Shown here: positions 17,943 to 26,043 of the stretch, one piece after another | How the letters are laid out: each line of letters opens with the position of its first letter | Numbering within the stretch: position 1 is the stretch's first letter | DNA from: Bacillota bacterium | GTDB lineage: Bacteria; Bacillota; Bacilli; Paenibacillales; Paenibacillaceae | Reading direction: 5' to 3' | DNA: 64,000 bases | Assembly (NCBI GenBank): GCA_023391635.1 | Contig: JAEWAQ010000038.1 | Span: 57,038 to 121,037 of the forward strand | The notes under the pieces: model-generated | What the model was told of the DNA's origin: nothing | What the model saw: the letters and a program-made list of their open reading frames with translations, nothing else | Database searches by the model: none | Position numbers and translations under genes: made by a program

Positions 17943-17980
17943 AAAAAAACGCCTCAACCTCATCCATCAGGTTGAAACGC
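17943..17980 (-). terminator. Intrinsic terminator, minus strand
   Basis: On the minus strand an 11-bp stem including two G-T pairs (arms 17969-17980 and 17950-17960, 8-base loop) is followed by seven T. It would end transcription of the ybjQ-family operon, although 110 bases separate it from the stop codon. Confidence 0.75.
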
Positions 17981-17992
17981 TTAATATTAACA

Positions 17993-18052
17993 TGCGCATA
18001 TGACGAAATCGTAAAATGGTCCACGCACATGTAGCGATTCGTAATATGGCCA
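17993..18052. repeat. Imperfect 30-bp tandem repeat, two copies
   Basis: Two units share a core of CGTAA and ATGG at exactly 30-base spacing (CGTAA at 18010 and 18040, ATGG at 18016 and 18046), with related flanks. A third, weaker unit may follow up to 18075. The repeat lies in the untranslated region after ybjQ. Confidence 0.5.
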
Positions 18053-18090
18053 TGCTTATGTGCAAGGTACGGAAAACTTGAGCCCGCAAT

Positions 18091-18408
18091 TTACGATACG
18101 ACAGTGACCGCAGTGCCGCTGACCGCAACCATCAGCATGCCTTCGCGCACGACTTCATAATCCACGTCGACGCCGACAACCGCATTCGCACCCAATCGCT
18201 GAGCTTGTGACACCATCTCGGAAATAGCTATATCCCGAGCTTCCTTCAGCTTGCTCTCATAAGCACCGGAACGGCCCCCGACAACGTCGGTAATCGATGC
18301 AAGGAAATCGCGGAAAATGTTCGCCCCCATGATCGTCTCGCCGTTTACGATCCCCATGTATTGCGTAATGCGATAACCTTCCACATTCGGCGTTGTCGTT
18401 ACCAGCAT
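18091..18408 (-). CDS. YbjQ/DUF74 family (heavy-metal-binding-like) protein
   Basis: This 105-residue protein matches the YbjQ family (Pfam heavy-metal-binding domain, formerly DUF74): opening VTTTPNVEGYRITQYMGIV, then GETIMGANIFRDF and GANAVVGVDVDYE. Family members form pentamers and have no firmly established function. The start MLVTTTPN at 18408 has AGGAGG ten bases upstream. It follows the preceding 175-residue gene by 40 bases and is probably co-transcribed with it. Confidence 0.85.
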   Translation of the reverse strand: MLVTTTPNVEGYRITQYMGIVNGETIMGANIFRDFLASITDVVGGRSGAYESKLKEARDIAISEMVSQAQRLGANAVVGVDVDYEVVREGMLMVAVSGTAVTVVS

Positions 18409-18448
18409 ATCTGGCATTCCTCCTGATCGATGATGAATTCGGCGGCGA

Positions 18449-18976
18449 CTACCTGGAGTAGCCGTCCGTCGGTGCAGCGCCGCCTTCATCTACAGCATAT
18501 TCGAAATCGTCGATGTCATACAACTGGATCGGCACCGAATTCTGCACCACTTTGTCTTGGAACTCCACATGGTCGGTCACGACCGGAGCCTGCAATCGCA
18601 GCGATGTCAGAATGATCTCCGTCTCGATCGGATCGAACAGCTCGCCGTATTGCATATTCTCCACCGCATTCACGACAATGAAGGTCACATGCTCGTTAAT
18701 CGGCAGCGGCGGACTTTCTTTCCAGGGCGCGGCGAGTGCCCGTTCCAGCTTCTTCTTGTTGAATGGATCCTCGAAGAAAGCGATCATTTCCCCGATCTTG
18801 TCCCGGACATGCCGCTCATCGTCCGGATCCTGCATGATCGGCTCCTCGCTCTCCCTCAGATCGTACAGTTCCATAATCGTCGTATACGGTATTCTGTATT
18901 CGACAGAACGTTTCGGCTGAAGCAGTTGGCCATAGATGGCGATCATTACCGCCTCGATCACAAAACGCCGGCTCAT
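18449..18976 (-). CDS. Conserved hypothetical protein, 175 residues
   Basis: I do not recognise a characterised family. The protein starts MSRRFVIEAVMIAIYGQLL, is acidic and mixed alpha/beta in look, has no signal peptide or clear membrane segment, and contains a stretch rich in charged residues (DPDDERHVRDKIGEM). AAGGGA lies about ten bases before the ATG. It leads a likely two-gene operon with the ybjQ-family gene and is divergent from the gene at 19096. Confidence 0.75.
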   Translation of the reverse strand: MSRRFVIEAVMIAIYGQLLQPKRSVEYRIPYTTIMELYDLRESEEPIMQDPDDERHVRDKIGEMIAFFEDPFNKKKLERALAAPWKESPPLPINEHVTFIVVNAVENMQYGELFDPIETEIILTSLRLQAPVVTDHVEFQDKVVQNSVPIQLYDIDDFEYAVDEGGAAPTDGYSR

Positions 18977-19095
18977 TCCTCGTCATTCCCTTCAATCCCG
19001 CGCATTGCTTCCCATTATATCATAAAATGACGGACATGTAGCAGGCGAATAGGATATAATATATTTCAGTTACGGGAAAGGAATGGTATCGGTCC

Positions 19096-19608
19096 ATGTC
19101 GGATATCTCTTTATCGACCTACCGCACACTCACTTCGAACGAACAACGAGCAGCTTTTCGGCACGCCATGGAAGCCAAAGGCTATTCCGCCTTCTTCCCA
19201 TTCGTTGAAGACATGCGCAATGTATTGAAAAATTATGACGAATCCGATCAACAAGCCATCGGCCAATTGCTGCAGCGAAGTCGAGCCGATTTCCCCGAGC
19301 CGCATCGTTACAGCCCCTCATGGGCCGGCTTATGGAACGAATTCGATCATCTCTATGCTGCGAAGAACGACGTCATGCGTGACATTCCCGTTCCCGAACG
19401 GGAGGGTGAGTGGCAGGTGCTGATCGACAATCCGTATTTGCCTCATCAAGTCGTGTGCTACCCCGCGCTCACGTTCGTGGACGCAGCCTACACGTATGCC
19501 TATTTCCAGAAGGACTTGAAACCGAACGAGATGCTCCGGCTGCAGAAAGTGTCCCATGTGCTTGTCACAAACGGACGCAGAGAAGCTTCCATGCTTCCGG
19601 ATGCCTAA
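19096..19608 (+). CDS. Conserved hypothetical protein, 170 residues
   Basis: Not assigned to a family by eye. The sequence is soluble, rich in aromatic residues (LIDNPYLPHQVVCYPALTF, AYTYAYFQKDL) and evenly coded, with GAAAGGAATGG before the ATG. A TATAAT at 19055-19060 is the likely -10. It is monocistronic and ends at a strong terminator shared with the convergent gene at 19680. A function cannot be proposed. Confidence 0.75.
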   Translation: MSDISLSTYRTLTSNEQRAAFRHAMEAKGYSAFFPFVEDMRNVLKNYDESDQQAIGQLLQRSRADFPEPHRYSPSWAGLWNEFDHLYAAKNDVMRDIPVPEREGEWQVLIDNPYLPHQVVCYPALTFVDAAYTYAYFQKDLKPNEMLRLQKVSHVLVTNGRREASMLPDA

Positions 19609-19616
19609 GTAAAACA

Positions 19617-19660
19617 AACCCCCGGTATCCAGGGCATTCTGCTTGCTGGAACCGGGGGTT
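19617..19660. terminator. Bidirectional intrinsic terminator
   Basis: Arms 19617-19632 and 19646-19660 (AACCCCCGGT...TCCAG against its complement, one bulged base) form a stem of about 15 bp. T-rich tracts lie on both sides, serving the two convergent genes. Confidence 0.88.
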
Positions 19661-19679
19661 CTTCTGACTTCTCGCTTGC

Positions 19680-19973
19680 CTAATTATCCTTCCGATTCGC
19701 CACAAGCGCACCGTCCTGCAGACAGACCTGACGCCTGTCGTCGTTTCGCAGCTTCACATTGGCCATCTTCGCCTGGTGCTCGCTCAGTTCGGCCGGCGCC
19801 CAATCCGCAAACGACTCGGCATCGCGGTTCGCGCGCTTCATAGCGTCCGCAACCTCAACTTCGTCTGGCGCTTGCTCCCACTGTAAAATCCCAAAGTAAG
19901 GCAAGCGATATCCATTCACTTGCTGGCACGCCAGCAGTTCGCCCGTCAGCTTATTCCTCAATGCATAAATCAT
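19680..19973 (-). CDS. Conserved hypothetical protein, 97 residues
   Basis: A small soluble protein beginning MIYALRNKLTGELLACQQVNGYRLPYFGILQW. No family is recognised. GATGAGGA lies upstream of the ATG. The gap from the ferredoxin oxidoreductase stop is only 17 bases, so it is probably the last gene of that operon; this is positional evidence only. It ends at the bidirectional terminator. Confidence 0.7.
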   Translation of the reverse strand: MIYALRNKLTGELLACQQVNGYRLPYFGILQWEQAPDEVEVADAMKRANRDAESFADWAPAELSEHQAKMANVKLRNDDRRQVCLQDGALVANRKDN

Positions 19974-19990
19974 CGGAGGCCATCCTCATC

Positions 19991-22300
19991 TTACAAATAC
20001 GGATTTTCGTGCTTGGCTTTGAGCATATTCCAGCGGCGTTCGATTTCATTCTCGAACTCGCGGAGCGTGTCGGCGTATTCCGGCTTGGACAGATGCCGGG
20101 TTTTGCCCATCATCTTGAGCCAATCCGATACAGGCACCCGCTTGTTTTTCTCCTCCGGATTATAGGTGATCGTGGTAACGCCCTTCTCCACTTCATAGAG
20201 CGGGAAGAAGCAGGAATTGACCGCCTGATCGATGATGGTCGTGCCGTCTTTGTCGTCGGACAGCCAGTTGAGCGGACAGGTGATCAGAATTTTGCCGTAT
20301 ACCATGCCGACGTTCTGCGCATACCATTGCGCCTTGGCCGCTTTGCGGACGAGGTCCGTCGGATTGCCCTCGCTGCCTGTGAACACGTACGGGATGTTCG
20401 TCGCCGCCATGATTTGCGCCGTGTCTTTATGGTGGAACACTTTGCCGCCCTGTGCCTTGCCGACATTGGACGTGGACGTCCGATGGCCGATCGGCGTAGA
20501 GTACGACAATTGCGCTCCGGTGTTCATGTAACCTTCGTTATCGTATTCGACGATGATCATACGGTGGTTCCGCAGCGCGGCGCCGATTGCCGGGCCCATG
20601 CCGATATCCATGCCGCCGTCGCCGGTAATCATGACGAAAGTGAAATCGTCCTTGAGCCCGAGATGGTCAAGTTCGCCGCGGCGTTTGCGTTCGTGGAACA
20701 TCTCGACGACGCCGGACATCGTGGCCGCGCCGTTCTGGAACAAGTTATGGATATAAGTCGCCTTATGCGCCGAATACGGATAGCCAGTCGTGACAACCAT
20801 CGCGCATCCGGTATGGAACAAAGCGACGATATCGCCTTCGATTCCTTTGAAGAACAGCTCCAGGCCGGAGAAGATGCCGCAGCCGGGACAAGCGCCATGT
20901 CCGGGGGCGATCCGCTTCGGCTTTTTGGTCAGCGAGCGCAGCGGCGGAATACGTACGTTCAGCTTGCCTGTCTCTTCATTCGGCGTGACCGTGATGAGAC
21001 CCGTTTTCAAATCCTCGTATTTCATCGGCTCTATCACTCGCTTGGGCGCCTTGGTCGGATCGCCGGGCGTATGGCCGTGATAGTCGAACGGTTTTTCGAC
21101 GTACCCTTTGTTGGCCGCATCGATCGCAAATTCGAACAGCTTCAGCCCGTCCTCCGCGTAGAAGTCTTTGCCTCCGAGACCGTAGACGCGGCTGACAACG
21201 AGCGTGTCATGATTGCGATACGTTTGCAGTGCAGCCTTGATTTCCAGCACCATATTGCCGCCGTGGCCGCCGAACGAATCCGCACGATCGCCTACCGTAA
21301 CAGCCTTGACGCCTGCAAGCGCATCGGCGATCGCCTTCGCCGGGAATGGACGGATGATGTTCGGCGAGATGGAACCGGCTTTCACGCCTTGCGCCCGCAG
21401 TTGATCGACGACGTCCTTGATGATCTCGGCGGAAGAGTTCAGCAGGAATACCGCGACTTCCGCGTCTTCCATCCGATAAAGTTCAAGCACCGGATAGTCT
21501 CGGCCCGTCAATTCGGCATATTCCTTGCGAATCCGATCGTATACTTCTTCGGCTTTGTACATCGCCATCGATTGCTGGTAGCAGTTGTTGATATAGTCAG
21601 GTTCGTTCATGTACGGTCCGACGGTTACCGGATTGTTGCGGTCCAACACATGGACGAACCCTTCCGGCGGGTGCTCGCCTACGAATTTCTGCACGTCTTC
21701 GCGGTGGGCAAACGTGTTGACGCGGCGCTTCTGATGGCTGGTGAAATAGCCGTCGGATGCAACCAGCACCGGCAAGCGCACTTCCGGGTCTTCCGCCAGC
21801 TTGAGCGCGATGATATTCATATCGTATACGGCCTGGGGATCGCGGCACAGCACGATCGGCCAACCGGTATTCAAGGCGAAGTACAAGTCAGAGTGATCGC
21901 CGTGAATGTCGAGCGGTCCGGATACCGAGCGACAGACGAGGTTCATAACCATCGGGAAGCGCGTACCGGATTGCACCGGCATCTGCTCGAGCATGTACAG
22001 GTACCCGTTCGCACTGGTGGCGTTGAACACGCGCCCGCCGCCTGTCGATGCGCCGTAGCAGACACCCGCGGAGCCGTGCTCTCCGTCGGCCGGGATGAGC
22101 ACGATGTCATGCTGGCCGTTCGCTTTCATCAAATCAAGGAATTGCGCCACTTCGGTGGAAGGAGATATCGGAAAATACCCCATGATATGATAGTTGATCT
22201 GATGAGCGGCATATGCGGCCATTTCGTTGCCGGATTCGTAGACGATGCGCTGCTCCACCGTGCCGGATGATTCCATTTCCTTACGAATGTCAATCGCCAT
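19991..22300 (-). CDS. 2-oxoacid:ferredoxin oxidoreductase, fused alpha-beta subunit
   Basis: The 769 residues join an alpha part (pyrimidine-binding and transketolase-C-like, FPISPSTEVAQFL at about 40) to a beta part with the thiamine diphosphate site GDGGMDIGMGP and EYDNEGYMNTG, and the iron-sulfur block HGACPGCGIF. With the gamma-ferredoxin gene upstream it makes a complete pyruvate- or ketoacid-oxidising enzyme that yields acyl-CoA, CO2 and reduced ferredoxin. The exact 2-oxoacid cannot be read from the sequence. AGGGAGAGGG precedes the ATG. Such enzymes are oxygen-sensitive in many hosts, yet this genome also carries pyruvate dehydrogenase. Confidence 0.9.
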   Translation of the reverse strand: MAIDIRKEMESSGTVEQRIVYESGNEMAAYAAHQINYHIMGYFPISPSTEVAQFLDLMKANGQHDIVLIPADGEHGSAGVCYGASTGGGRVFNATSANGYLYMLEQMPVQSGTRFPMVMNLVCRSVSGPLDIHGDHSDLYFALNTGWPIVLCRDPQAVYDMNIIALKLAEDPEVRLPVLVASDGYFTSHQKRRVNTFAHREDVQKFVGEHPPEGFVHVLDRNNPVTVGPYMNEPDYINNCYQQSMAMYKAEEVYDRIRKEYAELTGRDYPVLELYRMEDAEVAVFLLNSSAEIIKDVVDQLRAQGVKAGSISPNIIRPFPAKAIADALAGVKAVTVGDRADSFGGHGGNMVLEIKAALQTYRNHDTLVVSRVYGLGGKDFYAEDGLKLFEFAIDAANKGYVEKPFDYHGHTPGDPTKAPKRVIEPMKYEDLKTGLITVTPNEETGKLNVRIPPLRSLTKKPKRIAPGHGACPGCGIFSGLELFFKGIEGDIVALFHTGCAMVVTTGYPYSAHKATYIHNLFQNGAATMSGVVEMFHERKRRGELDHLGLKDDFTFVMITGDGGMDIGMGPAIGAALRNHRMIIVEYDNEGYMNTGAQLSYSTPIGHRTSTSNVGKAQGGKVFHHKDTAQIMAATNIPYVFTGSEGNPTDLVRKAAKAQWYAQNVGMVYGKILITCPLNWLSDDKDGTTIIDQAVNSCFFPLYEVEKGVTTITYNPEEKNKRVPVSDWLKMMGKTRHLSKPEYADTLREFENEIERRWNMLKAKHENPYL

Positions 22301-22341
22301 TGCTCTTTTCCCTCTCCCTTCGACTTCCCATGATGATTAGA

Positions 22342-23346
22342 TTATTGCGCTAAATGAAACCGATGCGCGACACGGTGGTCGTCTGCATATCCCGTTTCCT
22401 CGAACTCGCTGGACAAGGCGTCCGTCGGACATGCTTCGACGCATTTCAAGCAGCCTTTGCAATATTGATAATCGATCCCTTGCAGGAACATTTGGGGGCG
22501 GCCCTTCTTGTCCGGCTGCTCTTCCCAGACGAAGCAAAAGTCGGGACAGACATTATCGCAAGCCGCGCAATGAATGCACGTATCTTCGTCGAAATGCGGC
22601 ATCATGCCCGCGCGCGAGATGCTGAGGTCCTTCAGAATGCTGTTGCCCGGATTAATGATCGTACCGCCGATGGGCTGGGTTTCGTAGCCGAGAACCGGGG
22701 TGTCCATCCGTACGAAGTCAGGCATTGTATCGCCTGCTGCCAGAGCGAACGATTGAAATTTAACTTCATCGTAGCCGCGCTGGAACGTGTTCAACGCCGG
22801 TTGTACCGCGCCGGGATACTTCTTCTCCAGCGACTTGCGAATAACGCCTTTCATGAAGTCGGGGTCCAGAAATTCGCACAACCGGAACAGACCGCCGAGC
22901 ATGGCCATGTTGACGCGATTGTTCTCCGCAAGGGCGATGCCGGTCGCGTCGACTACGGCAATCGTACCGCCCTTCAATTTCAACTTATCCTTCAGTTGCT
23001 CAGGGGACAGCTTGGAATTGACCAGCACGATGCTATCCTCGTAAATCCCTGAAATAACGTTGACCGTCTTGGACAAATTCTCATGAAAAATGCCGACGAC
23101 ATGAGGCCGCTCGACCGGAGAAGTATCGCGAATGCGCGTCTCCATATCGCAGAATCGGATATGCGCTTTGACAGGCGAACCTTTCTTCTCGGAACCGTAC
23201 GAACTGAAACTTACGCCATTCAGGCCTACGCCCATCACGCCTGCCTCGGCCAACATCTTGCCGGCCAGATTGGCACCCAGTCCCCCGATCGATTCCAACC
23301 GGATTTCGAAAAAACCGAGCTCGTTCATTTTGGGTAACTGCACCAT
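22342..23346 (-). CDS. 2-oxoacid:ferredoxin oxidoreductase, fused gamma-ferredoxin subunit
   Basis: The N-terminal 190 residues are the gamma domain (ESIGGLGANLAGKMLAEAG, SYGSEKKGSPVKAHIRF). The C-terminus is a two-cluster ferredoxin with CIHCAACDNVCPDFC and CKGCLKCVEACP, each fitting a 4Fe-4S site. It supplies the CoA-binding and electron-exit parts for the alpha-beta subunit encoded 41 bases downstream. GAAAGG lies before the ATG. The 226 bases upstream hold no clear gene on this strand. Confidence 0.9.
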   Translation of the reverse strand: MVQLPKMNELGFFEIRLESIGGLGANLAGKMLAEAGVMGVGLNGVSFSSYGSEKKGSPVKAHIRFCDMETRIRDTSPVERPHVVGIFHENLSKTVNVISGIYEDSIVLVNSKLSPEQLKDKLKLKGGTIAVVDATGIALAENNRVNMAMLGGLFRLCEFLDPDFMKGVIRKSLEKKYPGAVQPALNTFQRGYDEVKFQSFALAAGDTMPDFVRMDTPVLGYETQPIGGTIINPGNSILKDLSISRAGMMPHFDEDTCIHCAACDNVCPDFCFVWEEQPDKKGRPQMFLQGIDYQYCKGCLKCVEACPTDALSSEFEETGYADDHRVAHRFHLAQ

Positions 23347-23572
23347 GCTGCCTTTCGTCCCCTTTCGAAAATAAAGTGAGCGTCAACTGTGAGGAATAAG
23401 TTGCAATCCTTTATTATTTCGCGATTTTTTGCAAAATTCCTGCAACTCTGCGGAAATATCGCCATGCACGCGATGCCGATCTTGCCCCATGTAGATATTG
23501 TATGTTGCGATTCGCATAAACGGACAATGGAAACGCAAGCTATGCCTATAACCCAGCAAAGGAGTAGAGCTC

Positions 23573-23716
23573 ATGTCTTCATCCAAACAACGACGGGAGA
23601 ACGCCTGGAAAATACGCAAACAAGCGCGTCACCACAAGCACGGCAAAATAACTTCTTTACATGAACTGGCTCAGCAGGAAGAAACGGAAGAAAAGCCTGA
23701 TTCAATGGATCGGTGA
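23573..23716 (+). CDS. Small basic hypothetical protein, 47 residues
   Basis: A short frame starting MSSSKQRRENAWKIRKQA and ending EKPDSMDR, with AAAGGAG ten bases before the ATG. The N-terminal half is strongly basic with a His/Lys cluster (RHHKHGK) and the C-terminal half is acidic (QQEETEEKP). The clear ribosome site and this charge pattern argue that it is real. No family is recognised; a small nucleic-acid-binding or spore protein is possible but only a guess. Confidence 0.6.
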   Translation: MSSSKQRRENAWKIRKQARHHKHGKITSLHELAQQEETEEKPDSMDR

Positions 23717-23802
23717 ATGGAGCCTTCTTAAGAACTACCGACTTTTCGATTAAGAAAGTTCCGATAGTCGACCGTTTCAGATCACGCATGTTTTGGTTGC
23801 CG

Positions 23803-24531
23803 TCAGGATAAGCGAATTTTCTCGGCTGCCGTCAATCGACGGCCCATGACTTCCAATACGAGCCGGCCGTCTTGCATGCCCCATATCTCGTCGGCATACT
23901 TTTCGGCCAGCTCCAGGCGATGAATGGCAACGACGATCGTCGTGCCGCGCTCCTCGGACAGCTTCTTGAACGTGGCCATCAGCTCTTCCGAAGCGTGCGG
24001 ATCGAGGCCGGACACCGGCTCGTCCGCGAGCAGCAAGCGGGCGCCATGCACAAGCGCGCGCGCGATGGCAATCCGCTGGCGCTCGCCGCCGCTCATCTTC
24101 TCGACCGGGCGTTTCGCATGGTCCATCAAGCCGACCTTCTCCAGCATGTCCATGCCGCCCATATAGTCGTCATTGCGCACCATGCCGGTCACACGGCGCC
24201 ATACCGGCGTTTGTTCGGCGTTGCCGATCAGGACGTTCTTGAGCGCCGATTTTTTCTCCAGGAGCACCGGACGCTGCTCCAAATAAGCGATTTGACGTCT
24301 GAACTTCAGCCGTTCGAAGAAGCTCGCCTTCAGCATGTCTACGCCATCCACTTTGTATTCGCCGGACGACCAGCGATCGCGAAGCGCCAGACAACGCAGT
24401 AATGCAGACTTGCCGCTGCCGCTGGCGCCGGCGACTACGATAAACCTGCCTTCGTTCAGGCGCGCGTGGATTCCTTCAAGAATCGTCTTGCCTTCCGGCA
24501 ATTTTCGGCTCAATCCGTTAACGATGATCAT
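23803..24531 (-). CDS. ABC transporter ATP-binding protein without visible permease
   Basis: A 242-residue ABC ATPase with Walker A GASGSGKSALLR, signature MSGGERQRIAIARAL and Walker B LLLADEPVSGLDPHA. It resembles phosphonate- or methionine-importer ATPases in overall plan, but no permease or binding protein is adjacent, so the transported compound is unknown. AGAAGGAG lies 13 bases before the ATG. It diverges from the small SOS gene, sharing a 141-base intergenic region. Confidence 0.85.
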   Translation of the reverse strand: MIIVNGLSRKLPEGKTILEGIHARLNEGRFIVVAGASGSGKSALLRCLALRDRWSSGEYKVDGVDMLKASFFERLKFRRQIAYLEQRPVLLEKKSALKNVLIGNAEQTPVWRRVTGMVRNDDYMGGMDMLEKVGLMDHAKRPVEKMSGGERQRIAIARALVHGARLLLADEPVSGLDPHASEELMATFKKLSEERGTTIVVAIHRLELAEKYADEIWGMQDGRLVLEVMGRRLTAAEKIRLS

Positions 24532-24592
24532 CGAGGGGGACTAACTCCTTCTAAAATCATAATAAATCTAGTTTATTTCATTACGGAACGTC

Positions 24593-24641
24593 TTTCCATA
24601 CGAACGAATGTTTGCTATAATGGTTATGGGAACGAACGTTC
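24593..24641 (+). promoter_or_regulatory. SOS promoter with two LexA boxes
   Basis: A -35 TTTCCA (24593-24598) and -10 TATAAT (24616-24621) are 17 bases apart. LexA box GAACGAATGTTT (24602-24613) lies in the spacer and GAACGAACGTTC (24630-24641), a full match to GAAC-N4-GTTC, lies just downstream. The plan is the same as at 16680-16727. The divergent ABC ATPase gene might also be affected. Confidence 0.85.
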
Positions 24642-24672
24642 CCCACATTGTGATAAAAGGCGGGATGATGGA

Positions 24673-24903
24673 ATGGCAAACAGCGAACACTTCCGTTACA
24701 TGGAACCTTCTAAGGGAGCCAGGCCGTCAAGAGATCTAACCTTCAAATTTTACACCGACGGCAAGCTCGAGATTATCGACAACGATACGGGAAGCCGAAT
24801 AAGCCCCCGCGAATTAAGCGGAGGCAGCTACGACTTCTATGTTCGTCAGCGGATCGCTTTGATCAAGCGGGACCTGCATGCCAAGATCGCGAAGTACGCA
24901 TGA
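24673..24903 (+). CDS. Small SOS-controlled hypothetical protein, 76 residues
   Basis: The protein starts MANSEHFRYMEPSKGARPSRD and ends LIKRDLHAKIAKYA. It is hydrophilic, without signal peptide or membrane segment, and predicted to be mixed strand then helix. GGCGGGATGATGGA precedes ATG 24673. The gene is headed by a promoter with two LexA boxes, one perfect, so it should be induced by DNA damage. I do not recognise the family; it is unlike YneA and other known small SOS proteins. Confidence 0.75.
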   Translation: MANSEHFRYMEPSKGARPSRDLTFKFYTDGKLEIIDNDTGSRISPRELSGGSYDFYVRQRIALIKRDLHAKIAKYA

Positions 24904-24942
24904 CGGAGATCGGCGCATCCATCTGCCGGCCGCGGATCCAAC

Positions 24943-25080
24943 TTAGGGCAAGTTTTTATTGATATGGTTCATGCTGGCCGGATATCGCGCCATTTTTTGC
25001 AAATTCGGCGTTTTGGACCTGGCCGCGAAGCGCGATTCGTTACGCTGATCGTCGGCTTTCGTGCTTTTGTTTTTGGGCAT
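24943..25080 (-). CDS. Small basic hypothetical protein, 45 residues
   Basis: A short frame starting MPKNKSTKADDQRNESRFAA with an excellent ribosome site, GGGAGGTGACAGG, just before the ATG. The product is basic and polar (KTPNLQKMARYP, ending HINKNLP) and has no membrane segment. Its size and composition would fit a spore-core or nucleic-acid-binding peptide, but I cannot name a family. It lies convergent to the SOS gene and divergent from the HAD gene. Confidence 0.6.
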   Translation of the reverse strand: MPKNKSTKADDQRNESRFAARSKTPNLQKMARYPASMNHINKNLP

Positions 25081-25216
25081 CCTGTCACCTCCCGACCGCC
25101 GGTCGTATGAACGCTTCCCTTTCCTAGCTTTCCGCAATCGCATCATTTACAAACGTCATCCCCCAAGCGATAATGGAACAGAATATTCCGCTTGGGTGAC
25201 GGGAGACATCAACGAT

Positions 25217-25954
25217 ATGAGACAGACCTTGTTTTTCGACCTGGACGATACGCTTGTTTATTGCAATAAGTATTTCCATCTCGTGCTGGAGCAGTTCGCG
25301 GACTTCATGACGACATGGTTTGGTCCGCTAGGTGTGAACCGCGTGGACATCTTGCAGAAGCATACGGAGATCGATATCGCTGGCGTGCAGGCGGTCGGTT
25401 TTCTGGGGGAGCATTTTCCGAAATCGTTCGTGGACACATATCGCTTCTTCCGCGACCTGACCGGTCGCCCTGCCTCCAATCAGGAGGAATCGCGCATGTG
25501 GGAACTGGGCAACAGCGTGTACGAACAGGAAGTAGAGCCTTACCCCTACATGGAGGAAACGTTGAAGCAACTGTCGCGCGAAGGGCATGATCTGCATTTG
25601 TATACCGGCGGAGAAGAGCGCATTCAGCACAGCAAGATCGATCGGTTGAAACTGCAGCGGTTTTTCGGCAATCGCATCTATGTTCGTCAGCATAAGAATA
25701 CAGAGGCGCTGGATCAAATCTTAAAGAACGGCGGATTCGATCGCGGCACCACCTGGATGATCGGGAATTCGCTGCGGACCGACGTGCTGCCGGCTTTGCA
25801 GTGCGGAATCCATTCCGTTTACATGAAGCGTGAAGACGAATGGTCGTACAATATGGTTCCGATCGAGACGGAGCCGCCCGGCGCCTTCCTGACCTTGCAT
25901 TCGCTCGCCGAAGTTCCGTCGTCCATACGAAAATTCATGGATCGACGGGGGTAA
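25217..25954 (+). CDS. HAD-superfamily hydrolase
   Basis: A 245-residue HAD phosphatase with motif I FFDLDDTLVY, motif II near LYTGGEE, a basic residue in the next helix and motif III/IV in WMIGNSLRTDVLPAL. A cap domain lies between about residues 15 and 100. The start at 25217 gives MRQTLFFDLDDT, typical for the fold; GGGAGAC lies upstream. The substrate is unknown. It appears monocistronic. Confidence 0.85.
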   Translation: MRQTLFFDLDDTLVYCNKYFHLVLEQFADFMTTWFGPLGVNRVDILQKHTEIDIAGVQAVGFLGEHFPKSFVDTYRFFRDLTGRPASNQEESRMWELGNSVYEQEVEPYPYMEETLKQLSREGHDLHLYTGGEERIQHSKIDRLKLQRFFGNRIYVRQHKNTEALDQILKNGGFDRGTTWMIGNSLRTDVLPALQCGIHSVYMKREDEWSYNMVPIETEPPGAFLTLHSLAEVPSSIRKFMDRRG

Positions 25955-26043
25955 AGGGACAACTTTATTTTATCTGAAGGAACCTTCTAACCCTGGCATG
26001 CGGGTATCGCCGTTTCTCGCGAAGATTGTGCGATATAGTCGTA

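Noticed and set aside
19961..22270. Long open frame opposite the ferredoxin oxidoreductase
   Set aside because: It mirrors the real gene almost end to end, has no ribosome site and reads as low-complexity His/Arg/Asp-rich sequence, a typical shadow in GC-rich DNA.
23383..23517. Minus-strand frame upstream of the ferredoxin oxidoreductase gamma gene
   Set aside because: Reads through about 44 codons but has no ribosome site; it probably lies in the 5' region of the oxidoreductase transcript.
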